Origin: Ancylobacter sonchi
GTDB taxonomy: Bacteria > Pseudomonadota > Alphaproteobacteria > Rhizobiales > Xanthobacteraceae
Direction of reading: 5' to 3'
Assembly: GCF_018390695.1 (NCBI RefSeq)
Contig: NZ_JAHBGF010000028.1
Coordinates: forward strand, 682,001-746,000
Length of the DNA: 64,000 nucleotides
Shown one piece after another: positions 25,776 through 34,974 of this stretch; the first letter of the stretch is position 1, and each line of letters opens with the position of its first letter. A program made the translations under genes and the position numbers. The notes under the pieces were generated by a model. The model searched no databases. It was given only the letters and a program-made list of their open reading frames with translations, and was not told the DNA's origin.

Positions 25776-26641
25776 TTGCCCGCCTCGATCGGCTGGTTGC
25801 GCTCGTCGAGCAGCGGCACGCCGAAATCCAACAGAATGCGATTGATCTCCGGCTGCTCGCTGGCGATGAACTCGTTGAGCTGGTGCTTCCAGTTCAGTTC
25901 GCCGGGACGGATGCCGAAGGTGATGCGGTAGGTCATCTGCGGATCGCCGCGTTCCTTGGTGAGCGGCACCACCGAGAGCGGCGACTCGGAACGGCGGGCG
26001 TAATAGCCACCGATCGGTCCCCACAGGATGCCGGCGTCGATGGTGCCGGCATTGATGTCGGCGATCATCTGCTCGGCCGGGCTCTCGTAGCGGCGGTCGA
26101 CCATCAGCGCATAGGGACGGGCAAAGCCCATCAGCCCGTTGCGCTGCAGGTGATCGCCCGGCGGCGAGCCGGCGACGATGCCGATATGCAGGCCCTTGAG
26201 GCGTGGGTCGGCCAGCGACTCCACCCCGTCGAGCGGCCCGTCCTTGCGGGAGATCAGCACCCAGGCGGACTTGTAATAGGGGTTGGTGTTCAGCACCGGA
26301 TCGCCGCCCGCGACATAGCCCATGACGATGTCGCAGCGCTTGGAGCCGAGCGTCATGCGGTAGAAGCCGGTCGCCTGCGGGAACCAGGTGTAGTCCAGCG
26401 GCACGTTGAGCTTCTTGGCGAGCAGGTCGGCGATGCGGTTCTCGAACCCGTCGCCCTTCTCGTCGGTGAAGGGCATGTTGGCGGGGTCGGCGCAGACGCG
26501 CAGCGTCGAGCGGTCGACGAGGTCGGAGACCTGCGCCGACGCCGGCCCGGTCGCCGCCGGCAGCAGCGCCGCGACGACGAGCCCGGCGAACGCCGCCGCC
26601 CGCGGACCGGCGGGGCGGGTCATCCCGCCAAGCCGGCCCAT
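25772..26641 (-). CDS. xoxJ: XoxJ/MxaJ family periplasmic binding protein
   Basis: 289-aa quinoprotein dehydrogenase-associated periplasmic binding protein. A signal peptide ends ASA-QVS. The mature part begins LRVCADPANMPFTDEKGDGFENRIADLLAKKL and contains YFPQATGFYR-type and DAGILWGPIGGYYARR segments typical of MxaJ/XoxJ. The family is thought to help activate or partner XoxF. The ATG at 26641 lies 4 bases after the xoxG stop; an overlapping start at 26674 is less likely. Confidence 0.9.
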   Translation of the reverse strand: MGRLGGMTRPAGPRAAAFAGLVVAALLPAATGPASAQVSDLVDRSTLRVCADPANMPFTDEKGDGFENRIADLLAKKLNVPLDYTWFPQATGFYRMTLGSKRCDIVMGYVAGGDPVLNTNPYYKSAWVLISRKDGPLDGVESLADPRLKGLHIGIVAGSPPGDHLQRNGLMGFARPYALMVDRRYESPAEQMIADINAGTIDAGILWGPIGGYYARRSESPLSVVPLTKERGDPQMTYRITFGIRPGELNWKHQLNEFIASEQPEINRILLDFGVPLLDERNQPIEAGK

Positions 26642-26645
26642 CCGG

Positions 26646-27287
26646 CTATTTCCGGCCGAAGCACTGGTTCTCATTGGCGCCGTACTCTTTCGTCTTGTCC
26701 TCGCGCTTGCTGGGGCGCGTGCGGTCGAGCGCGCCGTCGGCGCGGGCCTTGAGGTAGACGTAGAGGTCGTCCATGTAGCACATGACGTTCAGGTTCTCGC
26801 CGAAGGCCGGCATCACCTGGTCGGCCGTGCCGACGCCGATCGTCTTCTTGCCGTTCACCACCGTCTCCATGAACTGCTCATAGGTGAGCGTCTTCAGGGA
26901 GTTGGCGAGCGCCGGCGCATAGGTCGAGCCCATGCCGTCCGGGCCGTGGCAGACATGGCACTCGGCGTGATAGCGGCGGTAGCCGGAATAGGTGAACCAG
27001 TCCATCGTGCCGTCGGGAGCGATGCGGTAGGTCGGCGTGCCGTCGGGCAGCGTGTACTTGCCGAGATCGTCCTTGCTCGCTTCCTGGCCGCCATGGGTCT
27101 TCGACCCGTCGGGCGCGGTGCCCATCGTGTTCGGAACGGCGGGCTGCTCCTGCGCCATCGCGGCGACGGGCAGGACGGCGAGGCACATGACCAGCGGAGC
27201 GATGGCCAGCAACGCGGACGGCGTACGCCCCGCGGCGCGCCGGGGCGCCGGGCTGAGGTTCGACCGTCCGTAAGCGGAATTCGTCAT
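26646..27287 (-). CDS. xoxG: Cytochrome c electron acceptor of XoxF (XoxG)
   Basis: 213-aa periplasmic c-type cytochrome. The signal peptide ends AMA-QEQ. One haem site is C110-HVC-H114, and the axial Met is probably in QVMPAFGENL. The N-terminal extension (TYRIAPDGTMDWFTYSGYRRYH) is characteristic of methanol-oxidation cytochromes of the XoxG type. It would take electrons from XoxF PQQH2. The start is preceded by GGGAGTG. It lies between xoxF and xoxJ. Confidence 0.92.
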   Translation of the reverse strand: MTNSAYGRSNLSPAPRRAAGRTPSALLAIAPLVMCLAVLPVAAMAQEQPAVPNTMGTAPDGSKTHGGQEASKDDLGKYTLPDGTPTYRIAPDGTMDWFTYSGYRRYHAECHVCHGPDGMGSTYAPALANSLKTLTYEQFMETVVNGKKTIGVGTADQVMPAFGENLNVMCYMDDLYVYLKARADGALDRTRPSKREDKTKEYGANENQCFGRK

Positions 27288-27417
27288 GGGGTCACTCCCG
27301 AAGGCACCAGGCCAGAATTGAGGGTCGGAATGCACCGTGATGGCGATGGCGACGCGCAGCCGGCACACGACCTGGGATGATTCTAAGATTCTCATAAGGC
27401 GCGATGTCCCGAGACAC

Positions 27418-27456
27418 GGGGGCCTGGCTCATCGCCTTGACGATGGCCAGGCCCCC
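27418..27456 (-). terminator. Long hairpin in the xoxF-xoxG spacer
   Basis: GC-rich stem of about 16 bp (27418-27434 with 27441-27456, one bulged T) around loop CCTTGA. On the xoxF transcript it lies about 50 bases past the stop. There is no U-tract, so attenuation or 3'-end protection by processing is likelier than full termination. Confidence 0.6.
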
Positions 27457-27472
27457 AATGCCGTCGGTAGAT

Positions 27473-27501
27473 GAAGGCGCCGCCGCTGGGACGGCGCCTT
27501 C
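27473..27501 (-). terminator. Second hairpin directly after xoxF
   Basis: Perfect 10-bp stem (27473-27482 with 27492-27501) with a 9-base loop, starting seven bases past the xoxF stop codon. Together with the next hairpin it could set a high xoxF-to-xoxG ratio. Confidence 0.6.
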
Positions 27502-27507
27502 CCGGTG

Positions 27508-29313
27508 TCAGTTCGGAAGAGCGAAGACGGTGAGCTGGCCGCCGAGGTTGGTGTAGTTCGACAGCGCGGCGTAACCACCCACGGCGCCGAGGCCGGCATT
27601 CGGGTCGGTCAGGCCGGCCGCAAGGCCGATGCCCGCCCAGCCGCCAACACCCGAGAGGACGGCGATGTACTGCTTGCCGCCATGCTCGTAGGTGGTGACG
27701 TTGCCGATGATGCCCGACGGGGTCTTGAACTTGTACAGTTCCTTGCCCGTCTTGGCGTCGACCGCCTTCAGGTAGCCTTCCAGCGTGCCGTAGAACACCA
27801 CGTCGCCGGCGGTGGCGAGAGCGCCCGACCACACCGAGAACGGCTCGGGCAGCGACCAGACGATCTTACCCTTGGTGTTGTCCCAGGCGATGAAGTTACC
27901 CATGCCGCCATGGCTGTTGGGCGCCGGGAACATCGACAGCGTCGCACCGACATAGGGCTGGCCCGCGGTGTAGCTGACGCGGAACGGCTCGTAGTCCATG
28001 CAGACGTGGTTGGTCGGCACGTAGAACAGGTTGGTCTTGGGCGAGAAGGCCGCCGGCTGCTGGTCCTTGGAGCCGAGAGCCGCCGGGCAGACGCCCTTGG
28101 TGTTCACGTCCTCGCCGTTCTGCTGGGTCGAATACTGGGCAACGACCAGCGGACGACCGAAGGTCTTGCTGTTCTTGTCCATGTCGACCTTGGTGGCCCA
28201 GTTCACCGCCGGGTCATACTTCTCGGCGACGAGCAGTTCGCCCGACACGCGGTCCAGCGTATAGCCGAAGCCGTTGCGGTCGAAATGGGTCAGCAGCTTG
28301 CGCGGGGCACCGTTGAACTGCTGATCCGTGAGGATCATCTCGTTGATGCCGTCATAGTCCCACTCGTCGTGGGGGGTCATCTGGTAGACCCACTTGGTCA
28401 TGCCGGTGTCGGCGTCACGGGCGAAAATGGTCATGGACCACTTGTTGTCGCCGGGGCGCTGGGCCGGGTTCCAGGTCGAGGGGTTGCCGGAGCCGTAATA
28501 GACGAGGTTGGTTTCCGGGTCGTAGGAATACCAGCCCCAGGTACAGCCGCCGCCGATCTTCCACTGATCGCCTTCCCAGGTCTTCAGCGAACTATCCTTG
28601 CCGATCGGCTTGCCGAGATCGGTGGTCTTCTCCGGGTCGACCAGCAGATCGCTGTCCGGGCCCATCGAATAGCCACGCCACACCTGCTTGCCGGTCTTGG
28701 TGTCATAGGCGGTGACGTGGCAACGCACGCCGAATTCGCCGCCGGAGATACCGACGATGACCTTGTCCTTCACCGGCAGAACGGTGGCGGTGTTGGTCTC
28801 GCCCTTCTTGGGATCGCCGTTGAGCACCGACCACTTCTTCTCGCCGGTCTTGGCGTCGAGCGCGACGAGCGTGGTGTCGGCCTGGTGGAGGTAGATCATG
28901 CCGTCGGAATAGGCGAGGCCGCGGTTGACCGTATCGCAGCACATCACCGGGATGACGTTCGGATCCTGCTTGGGTTCGTACTTCCAGATGATCCGGCCGT
29001 CATTATTGAGGTCGAGCGCATACACGATGTTCGGGAACGGCGTGTGCACATACATTGTGTCGCCGATCACCAGCGGACCACCTTCGTGGCCGCGCAGCAC
29101 GCCGGTGGAGAAGCTCCACGCTACCTGCATCTTGCCGACATTGCCGGCGTTGATCTGATCGAGCTTGGAATACCGGGTGTTGGCGTAGTCACCGGTCTGG
29201 ATACCCCACTGTTTGGGGTCCTTAATGATCTTGGTCAGTCCGTCATTGGCCGCGGCAGGCCAAGCATAGACGGCAACACCCAAAAGCAGCGCCGCACAGG
29301 CAAGCTTGCGCAT
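27508..29313 (-). CDS. xoxF: Lanthanide-dependent methanol dehydrogenase XoxF (first copy)
   Basis: 601-aa periplasmic PQQ methanol dehydrogenase. A signal peptide ends near AAA-NDG. The adjacent-cysteine ring is C125-C126. Metal/PQQ residues include E193 (GGEFG), N277 (GSGNPSTWN), catalytic D319 and D321 in DEWDYDG. The extra Asp D321 marks the lanthanide type; calcium MxaF has a small residue there. Tryptophan-docking repeats ([16 protein letters not shown]) are intact. A strong AGGAGGAG precedes the ATG. xoxG, xoxJ and the CXXCW gene follow. Confidence 0.97.
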   Translation of the reverse strand: MRKLACAALLLGVAVYAWPAAANDGLTKIIKDPKQWGIQTGDYANTRYSKLDQINAGNVGKMQVAWSFSTGVLRGHEGGPLVIGDTMYVHTPFPNIVYALDLNNDGRIIWKYEPKQDPNVIPVMCCDTVNRGLAYSDGMIYLHQADTTLVALDAKTGEKKWSVLNGDPKKGETNTATVLPVKDKVIVGISGGEFGVRCHVTAYDTKTGKQVWRGYSMGPDSDLLVDPEKTTDLGKPIGKDSSLKTWEGDQWKIGGGCTWGWYSYDPETNLVYYGSGNPSTWNPAQRPGDNKWSMTIFARDADTGMTKWVYQMTPHDEWDYDGINEMILTDQQFNGAPRKLLTHFDRNGFGYTLDRVSGELLVAEKYDPAVNWATKVDMDKNSKTFGRPLVVAQYSTQQNGEDVNTKGVCPAALGSKDQQPAAFSPKTNLFYVPTNHVCMDYEPFRVSYTAGQPYVGATLSMFPAPNSHGGMGNFIAWDNTKGKIVWSLPEPFSVWSGALATAGDVVFYGTLEGYLKAVDAKTGKELYKFKTPSGIIGNVTTYEHGGKQYIAVLSGVGGWAGIGLAAGLTDPNAGLGAVGGYAALSNYTNLGGQLTVFALPN

Positions 29314-29762
29314 GCGTATATCTCCTCCTCAACGCGTTCCTCCGGCCACGGGGGCTGTGTATCCAGCCGTGCCATGATCGGTTTATTATTCTCTTTTCAC
29401 GTTCATCTCCGACAGCGTGTCACGACCGGCTGGGGGGAGAACAGCCGGAAATCACGGGGGCCTCGCCCCAAGCTGGCCTACGAAGTGAATTTCGAGGTTT
29501 TGGGCCCCGAAAATCATTGAAGCCGGAGATGTGGTGACCCTAGACCGATTTTGAACAACACGCAATAAGAACCGCGCCGCCGAAACTCTCTTATTATGAA
29601 ATTGCTGCAGGCGCTTAGCCGTTGCTGCATCTGCGAAGTGATGTACTGTATACCAGAGAGGAATACTTAAATTTTCGCCGATTTCGTTGGATTTCCGCGA
29701 AATGCCTTCCCCTCACCGTCCTGCCGCACCGCCGCACCGGTCGCGGGCCATGCCCCGCCGGC
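29314..29762. other. 449-bp xoxF upstream region
   Basis: No gene is supported. The region is noticeably AT-richer than its surroundings, especially 29380-29400 and 29580-29700, and must contain the xoxF promoter and leader (read on the minus strand). An inverted repeat lies at 29426-29448. Its far end abuts the stop of the metallohydrolase gene. Confidence 0.6.
29426..29448 (-). promoter_or_regulatory. Inverted repeat upstream of xoxF
   Basis: CCGGCTG (29426-29432) and CAGCCGG (29442-29448), perfectly complementary with a 9-base spacer, about 115 bases upstream of the xoxF ATG. It could be an operator or a leader hairpin. Confidence 0.4.
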
Positions 29763-30752
29763 TCACTCCCACTCGAATTCGTGATAGGCGGCAATGGCGT
29801 TACGGGCGTTGAACTCGTCGAAAAGCGCCCAGGAATCACGCTCCGACAGCCCGGCCCGCTCGGCCGCCTCCCCCATCGGGACACCGTCTGCGATGAAGCG
29901 CCGCACGTCGGCGGCGAGCGTCTCCAGATAGCGCCGCTCGGCCGTCGCGGCACCCGGCCAGTCGGTGCTCGCCGGCCCGTGGCCGGGCACGGCGCGGGCG
30001 GCCTTGCGGGCCGTCAGCGCGTCGAGAACGCCGAGCCATCCCTTCAGGCTGCCGTCGAGAGTCGGCACGTGGCCGACGAACAGCAGGTCGCCGAGGAACC
30101 AGCTGTCGCTCGCCGAATCGCGAATCGTCAGGTCGTTGTCGGTATGCGCGGTGGGATGCGCCTCGAGCTCCAGCACCCGGCCGCCGAGGTCGAGCACCAG
30201 CCGATCCTCCACCAGCAGATCCGGCAGCACGATGGTGGTGCCCTCCCCGGCCGGGCCGAGCAGGCGCTTCACCTGGTCGAGATAGGTGTCGGCCCGCACC
30301 GAGAGCGCGCGCGGCAGCTTGCGGTGGCCGACGAAGCGCACCCCCTCGCCCTGCAGGGCCGAGTTGCCCAGCACGTGGTCGGGATGCATGTGGGTGTTGA
30401 TCACGTAGCGCAGCGGCCGGTCGGTGACCCGGCGCACCGCTTCGCGCAGGCGCTGGCCGGCAATATGGCTGTTGCCGGTGTCGATCACCGCCGCCGCCTC
30501 GGTGCCGACCACAAGGCCGACATTGGCGATGGCGCCGTCATTGTCGGGGGCCAGCAACTCATAGGGAGCGCGGTGGACGAACACGCCGGGCGCGATCTCG
30601 CCGAGCGTGATCTCCCGGTCCGGCGCGGCAAGGGCGCAGCCGCAGAACGGCATCGCACCCTCGACCAGCACGCCACCGGCGGCGAACGCCCCGAAGGCGA
30701 GCGCGGCGCGGCGGTTCAGAACGGGAAACCCTGGCGGAAACCTTGTGGCCAT
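29763..30752 (-). CDS. Quinoprotein relay system zinc metallohydrolase
   Basis: 329-aa metallo-beta-lactamase-fold protein, probably exported through a twin-arginine-like signal (LNRRAALAFGAFAAGG). The metal site is H121, H123, D125 and H126 in THMHPDH. Further ligands lie in AHPTAHTDND, FLGDLLF and VPGHGP. It resembles the metallohydrolases that co-occur with SoxYZ-like carriers and PQQ dehydrogenases. Its partner carrier is about 24 kb away at 5222. The substrate is unknown; a thiol-ester-type relay product is a hypothesis. Confidence 0.82.
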   Translation of the reverse strand: MATRFPPGFPVLNRRAALAFGAFAAGGVLVEGAMPFCGCALAAPDREITLGEIAPGVFVHRAPYELLAPDNDGAIANVGLVVGTEAAAVIDTGNSHIAGQRLREAVRRVTDRPLRYVINTHMHPDHVLGNSALQGEGVRFVGHRKLPRALSVRADTYLDQVKRLLGPAGEGTTIVLPDLLVEDRLVLDLGGRVLELEAHPTAHTDNDLTIRDSASDSWFLGDLLFVGHVPTLDGSLKGWLGVLDALTARKAARAVPGHGPASTDWPGAATAERRYLETLAADVRRFIADGVPMGEAAERAGLSERDSWALFDEFNARNAIAAYHEFEWE

Positions 30753-30862
30753 GCGGCTGCCGGTCGCCTCCCTTGTCTCGCCCGGTCCGTGGGGGCCGGG
30801 ACGTCGCGACCCGCGCCGGCCGCCCTTCTGGCGGGGCGGCGCGGGGTCCGCCGATCGGAAAA

Positions 30863-30886
30863 CCCGATCAGGATTGCCCGATCAGG
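30863..30886. repeat. Direct repeats between cytochrome c and metallohydrolase genes
   Basis: CCCGATCAGG at 30863-30872 and again at 30877-30886 (14-base period), with a shortened third copy (ATCAGG) at 30895-30900. A spaced operator or slippage product are both possible. Confidence 0.5.
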
Positions 30887-30909
30887 GCCAATCTATCAGG
30901 TCTAAACCA

Positions 30910-31308
30910 TCACGGCTTCTTGGCGCCGGTCTCGTCATACTGCGAGAGATAGGCGATCAGGTCGGCGCGGTCGTCGTCCTTCGGCAGGCCGGCGAACACC
31001 ATCTTCACGCCCGGCATGCTCTGGCGCGGATTGGTGAGATAGGTGCTCAGCTGCTCGGCGGTCCACACGTCGCCCTTGGCGTTGTGCTCCTTGAGCGTGT
31101 CGGAATAGTTGAACCCTTCCACCGCGCCCATCTTGCGGCCGACGATGCCGTTCAGCTCCGGGCCGACCTTGTTCTTGGCGCCCTCGCCGACGGCATGGCA
31201 GGCCATGCATTTCTTGAACACGTTGGCGCCCTTGGTGGCGTCGCCATCGGCGAGCGCGGCGGTTGAGCCGAGGGCAAGGAGAGCGGCGGCGGCGAGAAGA
31301 CGGTTCAT
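30910..31308 (-). CDS. Class I cytochrome c (c2/c550-like)
   Basis: 132-aa periplasmic monohaem cytochrome. Signal cleavage is ALA-DGD at residue 20. The haem site is C34-MAC-H38. The axial Met is in VKMVFAG, and NPRQSMPGVKMVFAG is typical of mitochondrial-type cytochrome c. It could pass electrons from XoxG to the terminal oxidase. It precedes the metallohydrolase gene on the same strand, with a 157-bp spacer. Confidence 0.92.
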   Translation of the reverse strand: MNRLLAAAALLALGSTAALADGDATKGANVFKKCMACHAVGEGAKNKVGPELNGIVGRKMGAVEGFNYSDTLKEHNAKGDVWTAEQLSTYLTNPRQSMPGVKMVFAGLPKDDDRADLIAYLSQYDETGAKKP

Positions 31309-31514
31309 GGGAGTCCTTCCTAAGTGTTTGTCATTGAACGGCGCCGTCGCTGCGGCGCTTGACCCGGTTGAAGCTTAGCGTCTTGCCTGGAACGATCCTA
31401 GACTGAGGATGGCTCACAACCCCGGCAAGGCTTTGACAATTCGCCGCATATCCCTCGGTAAGCCGGCTCTGCCGATGTGCGTCACGGCGTCACGCGGGGA
31501 TGCGGCGGGGCTTT

Positions 31515-32309
31515 CTAGAAGACCAGCACCTCGCCCAGCCCGCCCTGCAGCCGGTCGCCGACCAGGCGGCGGGCGGTGACGGCGGAGCCGATCAGCGCGG
31601 CGAGATCGGGGACGCGGCGCGCCATCAGCCGCAGCGCCACGAGGTCGTGCGTGCCGGTGTCGGCGAACCCCTCGGCGAGGTCGGGCACGGCGCGCGCGAG
31701 CAGCGTGCCGCGCTTCATGCCCCGCCCGGTGCCGGTGCCGAACCGGCCGGCCACCGCCAGCGTACCGGCGATCATGTCGGTCGCCGCCTCGTCGCCGACG
31801 TCGCCGCCGACGAGGATCAGCCCGCCGCGCTGCCGTTCGCCGGCGCGGATGCCCGCGCTGCCGCCGATCGCCACCACGCCGCCCGCCATGCCGCGCCGCG
31901 CGCCGGAAGGCGCCGCGCCGACCCGCGCGCCGGCATCGCCGGCAAGCTCGATCCGCCCGCCGGTCATGCCGGCCGCCAGTTCGTCGCCGGCATTGCCGGA
32001 GATGCGCAGCAGGCCGCCCGCCAGGCCGCGCCCGGCATGGGCGCCGACGTCACCCTCGACGACGATCTCGCCCGCCGCGAGGCCGGCGCCGACACCGTCG
32101 AGCCGGGCGTCGCCGCCCTCGATCACCAGCCGCCCTTCGCCGCCCGCGCGCACCGCGAACAATTCGCCGAGCGGCACGCTGCGCCCGCCATGCGGCAGCG
32201 CGAGCGCCTCCACCTCGGCGAGAGCCTTGCCGGCCAGCGCGGCGGGCGTCACGCCCTCGAGATCGAGCCGCGCGGCAAGCGGCGCCTTCAGTCGCAGCAC
32301 GACGCTCAT
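31515..32309 (-). CDS. fhcC: Formyltransferase/hydrolase complex subunit C
   Basis: 264-aa homologue of formylmethanofuran dehydrogenase subunit C. The C-terminal two thirds are a glycine-rich right-handed helix of short repeats (GDVGAHAGRGLAGG, GNAGDELAAGMTGG, GDAGARVGAAPSGARRGMAGG). In methylotrophs the Fhc complex converts formyl-H4MPT to formate. It is the last gene of the fhcBADC order; its ATG overlaps the fhcD stop by four bases. Confidence 0.94.
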   Translation of the reverse strand: MSVVLRLKAPLAARLDLEGVTPAALAGKALAEVEALALPHGGRSVPLGELFAVRAGGEGRLVIEGGDARLDGVGAGLAAGEIVVEGDVGAHAGRGLAGGLLRISGNAGDELAAGMTGGRIELAGDAGARVGAAPSGARRGMAGGVVAIGGSAGIRAGERQRGGLILVGGDVGDEAATDMIAGTLAVAGRFGTGTGRGMKRGTLLARAVPDLAEGFADTGTHDLVALRLMARRVPDLAALIGSAVTARRLVGDRLQGGLGEVLVF

Positions 32310-33214
32310 GCCACGCCTCCCATGATGTCGCGCAGCTTGAAGTGGAACGGGCCGAGATTGCCGCCGTAATTGCCGGCGTCGATGGCCACCACGCCGCCGG
32401 CGCTGCCGACCGCGCACACCGCCTCGATGCCCGCCCGCGTCGCCGCGGCCACGGCGTCGAAGCTCACCCCGTCGATGACGATCTCCATCACGCTGCCGAC
32501 CTCGTCGGGCAGCGCCGAGGCGGCCGCCACGCCGCGCAGCGTCGGGCAGTAGGAATCGTTGGTGGAGGCGAACAGCGCCTTGTATTTCGAGCCGACCTTG
32601 GAGCCGGAGCGCACCACGCCGCCGGGGAACGGCAGGATGACGCCTTCCACCTGGCTCATCGCCTTCACCGCCTGCTCGGCGGCATGCAGCGCCTGCCCCC
32701 GCGAGCGGGCGAGGATCAGGATGTTGCCGCCGCCGACGCCTTCCACCGAGCCGGTGTCCTCGTCGCAGACGAACTCGCCATCCATCACCGGCAGGCGCCA
32801 GAAGCGCTCGTCGCCGAACTTCTTGGAGATCTGGTAGCCGTCGGAAAAGTAGCGGATGGTCTTGGCCAGCGGCACCCGCTTGCCGCCCTCGATGCCGGCA
32901 TAGCAGGCGGTGGTCGGGCAGGTGAGGATGCATTGGCCGAGCCGCAGCGGCACCACGGTCTTCAGGCTCTTGAAGTCCATGGCGAAGATCAGGATCGCCA
33001 CCCCCGGCCGCCCGTCGGGCGTCTCCTCGGGAGGGATGACCCGCTCCACCCCTGCCTCGCAGCCGCAGCCGATGACCGAGGTGGCGAAGCCGGTGGTGAC
33101 GCGCCCGGCCGTCATCGCCCAGTCCGGCGTGTCGGCGGTGATGATCAGCCTTGTGCCCACCATCGGGAAGGCCTCGGCGAAGCTGTCGCGGATGTCGACG
33201 CCGTTGATGATCAC
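32306..33214 (-). CDS. fhcD: Formylmethanofuran-H4MPT formyltransferase (Fhc subunit D)
   Basis: 302-aa formyltransferase of the Fhc complex, moving the formyl group from H4MPT to the complex-bound cofactor. It contains MIINGVDIRDSFAEAFPMVGTRLIITA, CPTTACYAGIEGGKRVPLAKTIRYFSDGYQ and FHFKLRDI. The start is GTG, overlapping the fhcA stop (GTGA at 33211-33214). Length is normal. Confidence 0.95.
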   Translation of the reverse strand: MIINGVDIRDSFAEAFPMVGTRLIITADTPDWAMTAGRVTTGFATSVIGCGCEAGVERVIPPEETPDGRPGVAILIFAMDFKSLKTVVPLRLGQCILTCPTTACYAGIEGGKRVPLAKTIRYFSDGYQISKKFGDERFWRLPVMDGEFVCDEDTGSVEGVGGGNILILARSRGQALHAAEQAVKAMSQVEGVILPFPGGVVRSGSKVGSKYKALFASTNDSYCPTLRGVAAASALPDEVGSVMEIVIDGVSFDAVAAATRAGIEAVCAVGSAGGVVAIDAGNYGGNLGPFHFKLRDIMGGVA

Positions 33215-34881
33215 GACGCACCTCCCACGCAGTTCAGCACCGTCGGGCCGCGCCCGCCGCGCAATTCGCCGTCGGAGAGGCGGAAATGCTTGGCCTTCAG
33301 CCCCACCGTCCGGTCGAACCAGGCGTCGAGCTTGCCCTCGATGGCGGTGTCGAACTCCGTGCGCACCACATGGGTGGTGCCCGGCGCGAGATCGACCACC
33401 TCGCCGTCGCGGACGATCAGCCGGCCGTCCTTGAACACCAGTTTCGCCTTGGAGAACATCGCCTCGCGGTCGGCGTTCTCGTCATGCACGGCGATGTCGG
33501 CCACCGCGCCCGGCGCCAGGTGGCCCTTGTCGGCCAGCCCGAGAATGCGCGCCGGCGCCGCCCGCGTCAGGATGGCGATCTCCTCCAGCGAATATTCCCG
33601 GGTGATCTGCCCCAGCAGCGTGTGCGCCTGCGCCGTCTTGTTCAGCGTGGCGAGTTGTGCGTTCCGGAAATCGCGGTCCATCAGCAGCCGGATCAGGTGC
33701 GGATAGGTGGTGAACGGCCCGCCATTGGGATGGTCGGTGGTGAGGAAGATCCGCCAGGGATCCTCGACCAGCAGGAACAGTTCCAGCCCGATCGCCCATT
33801 GCAGCGCGTTGACGAAGTTCTTGTCGCGGTATTCGAACGGCACCACGCCGCAACCGGCATCGAGCTCGATGTCCATGCCGATCGATTTCTTGGGATTCGC
33901 AAGACCACGGTTGCGGTATTGCGACATGTAGTCGGCCGACGCCGTCACCGTCTGGCCGAACATCACCTGCCCGACATCGACGGAGATGTTCGGATTGGCG
34001 TTCACCATCTCGGCGATGCGCGCGGCGGCGGAAGAGAACCGCCGGTCGCCCTCGGTGCCGTAGGAATGGAACTGCAGATGCGTCAGGTGCAGCCGCCGCC
34101 CCTCGGTGGCGGCGATGGTGGCGAGCGTCGTCTCGTCATTGCCGGGCACGCCGAGATTGCAGCCATGCAGGTGGATCGGGTGCGGCACGCCGAGTTCGGT
34201 CACCGCGCGGATCAGCGTGGTCAGCACCTTGCGCGGGGTGACCTCGTAATGCGGGTTGGCCTCGTCGAGGTCGAGCTTGCGGGCGTTGAACTTGAAGGCG
34301 TTGATGCCGCCGGGATTGACGATCTTGATGGCGAAGGCCTGCGTCGCCTTCAGCATCCAGCCGACATAGGCGTTGATTTCTTCCTGCGGCGCGCCCTGCG
34401 CGATCTGCCGCAGGATGAAGTCGTCATTGCCGAGCACCAGATAGGCGCCGGTGTCGAGATTGGGGATGTCCGCCATCTCCAGATGCGCGGCCCGGGCGTT
34501 CGCCCCCAGCATTGCCGGCTCGAAGACGGTGGTGTAGCCAAGCTCGGCATAGCGGCAACCGGTGGCGTGGGCGGTCGGCACCGCCCGCCCGCCGCCGCAG
34601 CCGCAGAACGACCCGGACATTTGCGGCAGGATCTTCTCGGGATATGCCCGCCGGTCTTCCTGCATCAGCAGCCGGGCAAGGTTCATCTTGCCGCCGGCAA
34701 TGTGGCTGTGCAGGTCGATACCTCCAGCCATGACGATGGCGCCGCCGAGCTCGTATTCCGCGTCGGCCCTCTCGCCTGTCGGCGCGACGACGCGGCCGTC
34801 GACGAACTCGACGTCGCGCGCCACCGCGTTCTCGCGGTTCGCCGGGTCGAGCACCCGCCCGCCCCGCAGCCTGATACGCAT
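33211..34881 (-). CDS. fhcA: Formyltransferase/hydrolase complex subunit A
   Basis: 556-aa amidohydrolase-fold subunit, homologue of FwdA, which hydrolyses the formylated cofactor to formate. The metal motif HSHIAGGK lies near residue 60. Other conserved segments are GGGRAVPTAHATG, NPGGINAFKFN, HLHGCNLGVPGNDE and TDHPNGGPFTTYPHLI. GGGAGGGG precedes the ATG. It lies between fhcB (92-bp gap) and fhcD (overlap). Confidence 0.95.
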   Translation of the reverse strand: MRIRLRGGRVLDPANRENAVARDVEFVDGRVVAPTGERADAEYELGGAIVMAGGIDLHSHIAGGKMNLARLLMQEDRRAYPEKILPQMSGSFCGCGGGRAVPTAHATGCRYAELGYTTVFEPAMLGANARAAHLEMADIPNLDTGAYLVLGNDDFILRQIAQGAPQEEINAYVGWMLKATQAFAIKIVNPGGINAFKFNARKLDLDEANPHYEVTPRKVLTTLIRAVTELGVPHPIHLHGCNLGVPGNDETTLATIAATEGRRLHLTHLQFHSYGTEGDRRFSSAAARIAEMVNANPNISVDVGQVMFGQTVTASADYMSQYRNRGLANPKKSIGMDIELDAGCGVVPFEYRDKNFVNALQWAIGLELFLLVEDPWRIFLTTDHPNGGPFTTYPHLIRLLMDRDFRNAQLATLNKTAQAHTLLGQITREYSLEEIAILTRAAPARILGLADKGHLAPGAVADIAVHDENADREAMFSKAKLVFKDGRLIVRDGEVVDLAPGTTHVVRTEFDTAIEGKLDAWFDRTVGLKAKHFRLSDGELRGGRGPTVLNCVGGAS

Positions 34882-34974
34882 GTCGTCCCCTCCCGCTCGG
34901 AACCCCTGCCCTGCCGGCGCGAACGCCGGACGGATAGCGGGGCTCTCGGTTGAACGGCCGGGTCCTGTCCCCTG

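Noticed and set aside
27508..29313. Calcium methanol dehydrogenase MxaF
   Set aside because: The DYD motif with the extra aspartate (D321) and the adjacent xoxG/xoxJ genes mark it as lanthanide-type XoxF; no mxaI is present.
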